Assembly: GCA_051746745.1 (NCBI GenBank)
Contig: JBNJFJ010000099.1
Location: forward strand, 1 to 7,259
DNA from: Halolactibacillus sp051746745
GTDB taxonomy: Bacteria > Bacillota > Bacilli > Bacillales > Amphibacillaceae
DNA: 7,259 bases
Reading direction: 5' to 3'
Shown: positions 6,282 to 7,259 of the stretch, one piece after another
Layout: each line of letters starts with the position of its first letter
How positions within the stretch are numbered: the stretch's first letter is position 1
The notes under the pieces: model-generated
What the model was told of the DNA's origin: nothing
Database searches by the model: none
What the model saw: only the letters and a program-made list of their open reading frames with translations
Translations under genes and position numbers: made by a program

Positions 6282-6295
6282 AGGAGGCGTTTCAT

Positions 6296-7222
6296 ATGAC
6301 AATTGCTCAATCGATAACGGATTTAATTGGCCGTACCCCTATCGTTAAGCTTAATCGTTTAACGGGACCAGATGATGCTGAGGTATATGCAAAGTTAGAA
6401 TACATGAACCCAGGTAGCTCTGTGAAAGACCGCATCGCAAACGCGATGATTGAACAAGCTGAAAAAGACGGTGCCATCAAGCCAGGTGACACGATCGTTG
6501 AACCAACCAGTGGTAACACAGGTATTGGGATCGCGATGGTTGCCGCAGCGAAAGGTTATAAGGCGGTACTCGTTATGCCGGATACGATGAGTCTTGAGCG
6601 TCGCAACCTGTTACGCGCGTATGGTGCTGAACTTGTCTTAACCCCGGGATCTAAAGGGATGAAAGGCGCGATTCAAAAAGCAGAAGAGTTAAAAGAAGCG
6701 CATGGCTACTTTATGCCACAGCAATTTGAGAATATGGCTAACCCGACGGTTCATAAACTAACGACTGGTCCAGAAATCGTGGAGGCGATGGGTGACCAAT
6801 TAGATGCGTTTGTGAGCGGAATCGGTACGGGTGGTACAATCTCAGGTGCCGGTAGTGTATTAAAAGAACACTACCCTAACATTGATATTTATGCGGTAGA
6901 ACCCGAAGGTTCTGCAGTCCTATCTGGACGTGAACCGGGTCCGCATAAAATTCAAGGCATTGGTGCTGGATTTATTCCAGGGACACTTAATACTGAGGTA
7001 TACAATAAAATCTTTACGGTAACGAATGATCAAGCGTATGAAACCGCACGTGAAGCCGCTCGCTTAGAAGGCTTACTCGGTGGTGTCTCATCTGGTGCCG
7101 CTCTTTATGCCGCAAAAGAGATTGCGAAGAAGTTAGGGAAAGGCAAGAAAGTACTGGCGATTATCCCAAGTAATGGCGAACGCTATCTTTCAACACCGCT
7201 CTATCAATTCGACGAAGAATAA
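6296..7222 (+). CDS. cysK: Cysteine synthase A (O-acetylserine sulfhydrylase)
   Basis: A cytoplasmic PLP-dependent enzyme that makes cysteine from O-acetylserine and sulfide. The 308 residues match the family length. K44 in SSVKDR (41-46) is the Schiff-base lysine. TSGNTG (71-76) binds the substrate carboxylate, GTGGT (177-181) holds the PLP phosphate, and GGVSSGA (262-268) and PSNGERY (291-297) complete the active site, with S292 the expected contact to the pyridine nitrogen. The QQFENMANP segment (142-150) is also typical of CysK rather than cystathionine beta-synthase; there is no CBS-domain extension. AGGAGG (6282-6287) lies 8 nt before the ATG. It has its own consensus promoter and terminator and so is probably a single-gene transcript. 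Known biology: in Bacillus CysK also partners CymR to sense O-acetylserine, and it can bind the CysE C-terminus; neither partner is in the window. Confidence 0.97.
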   Translation: MTIAQSITDLIGRTPIVKLNRLTGPDDAEVYAKLEYMNPGSSVKDRIANAMIEQAEKDGAIKPGDTIVEPTSGNTGIGIAMVAAAKGYKAVLVMPDTMSLERRNLLRAYGAELVLTPGSKGMKGAIQKAEELKEAHGYFMPQQFENMANPTVHKLTTGPEIVEAMGDQLDAFVSGIGTGGTISGAGSVLKEHYPNIDIYAVEPEGSAVLSGREPGPHKIQGIGAGFIPGTLNTEVYNKIFTVTNDQAYETAREAARLEGLLGGVSSGAALYAAKEIAKKLGKGKKVLAIIPSNGERYLSTPLYQFDEE

Positions 7223-7224
7223 AT

Positions 7225-7259
7225 AAAAACACTTATCCTCTTTAGGGTAAGTGTTTTTT
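7225..7259 (+). terminator. Rho-independent terminator after cysK
   Basis: AAAAACACTTATCC (7225-7238) pairs with GGGTAAGTGTTTTT (7245-7258) through 14 bp with one G-U pair, around a 6-nt loop (7239-7244), followed by the T run that ends the window. It starts 2 bp after the cysK stop. The A-rich 5' arm also makes it a plausible terminator for transcription arriving from the other strand. Confidence 0.92.

Noticed and set aside
1..7259. A novel defence, mobile or otherwise undescribed system
   Set aside because: Every substantial open frame belongs to a well-known conserved family in a conserved Bacillales gene order; no repeats, integrase, transposase, tRNA or unusual composition was seen.

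Overview
The window is a stretch of chromosomal housekeeping genes from a low- to mid-GC Gram-positive bacterium (Firmicutes, order Bacillales, most likely a Bacillaceae relative). This rests on the gene order tilS-hpt-ftsH-coaX-hslO-(yacD-like foldase)-cysK, which I recall as the order in Bacillus subtilis. It also rests on strong AGGAGG-type ribosome binding sites, sigma-A-like promoters and a type III pantothenate kinase. All genes are on the + strand. Acidic residues are abundant in FtsH's tail, the foldase and Hsp33, which would fit a salt- or alkali-adapted member, but that is only an inference.

Layout: positions 1-786 hold the C-terminal part of tilS, whose 5' end lies outside the window. 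The hpt gene (803-1357) follows after 16 bp and is probably co-transcribed. A 128-bp gap then carries a plausible extended -10 sigma-A promoter for ftsH (1486-3471). A rho-independent terminator (3481-3525) follows ftsH. After it comes a short region with a nested inverted repeat and a weak sigma-A promoter candidate ahead of coaX (3629-4399). coaX, hslO (4429-5313) and a membrane-anchored PrsA/YacD-like protein (5337-6224) are closely spaced and look like one operon. The stop codon of the YacD-like gene lies inside the -35 box of a full-consensus promoter driving cysK (6296-7222), whose leader holds an inverted repeat that may be an operator. A strong terminator ends the window.

How the genes work together: TilS (tRNA-Ile2 lysidine formation) and Hpt (purine salvage) form the upstream unit. 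FtsH is the membrane quality-control protease. CoaX starts coenzyme A synthesis. HslO is a redox-switched holdase, the YacD-like protein an extracytoplasmic foldase or chaperone, and CysK makes cysteine. Protein quality control and thiol/cofactor metabolism therefore sit side by side.

I found no mobile element, CRISPR array, RNA gene, toxin or defence gene, and no credible novel system. The points worth a second look are small: a YacD-like parvulin lacking both usual active-site histidines, an acidic FtsH tail with a tandem 18-bp duplication, and regulatory structure before ftsH, coaX and cysK. No gene-free stretch exceeds 150 bases.
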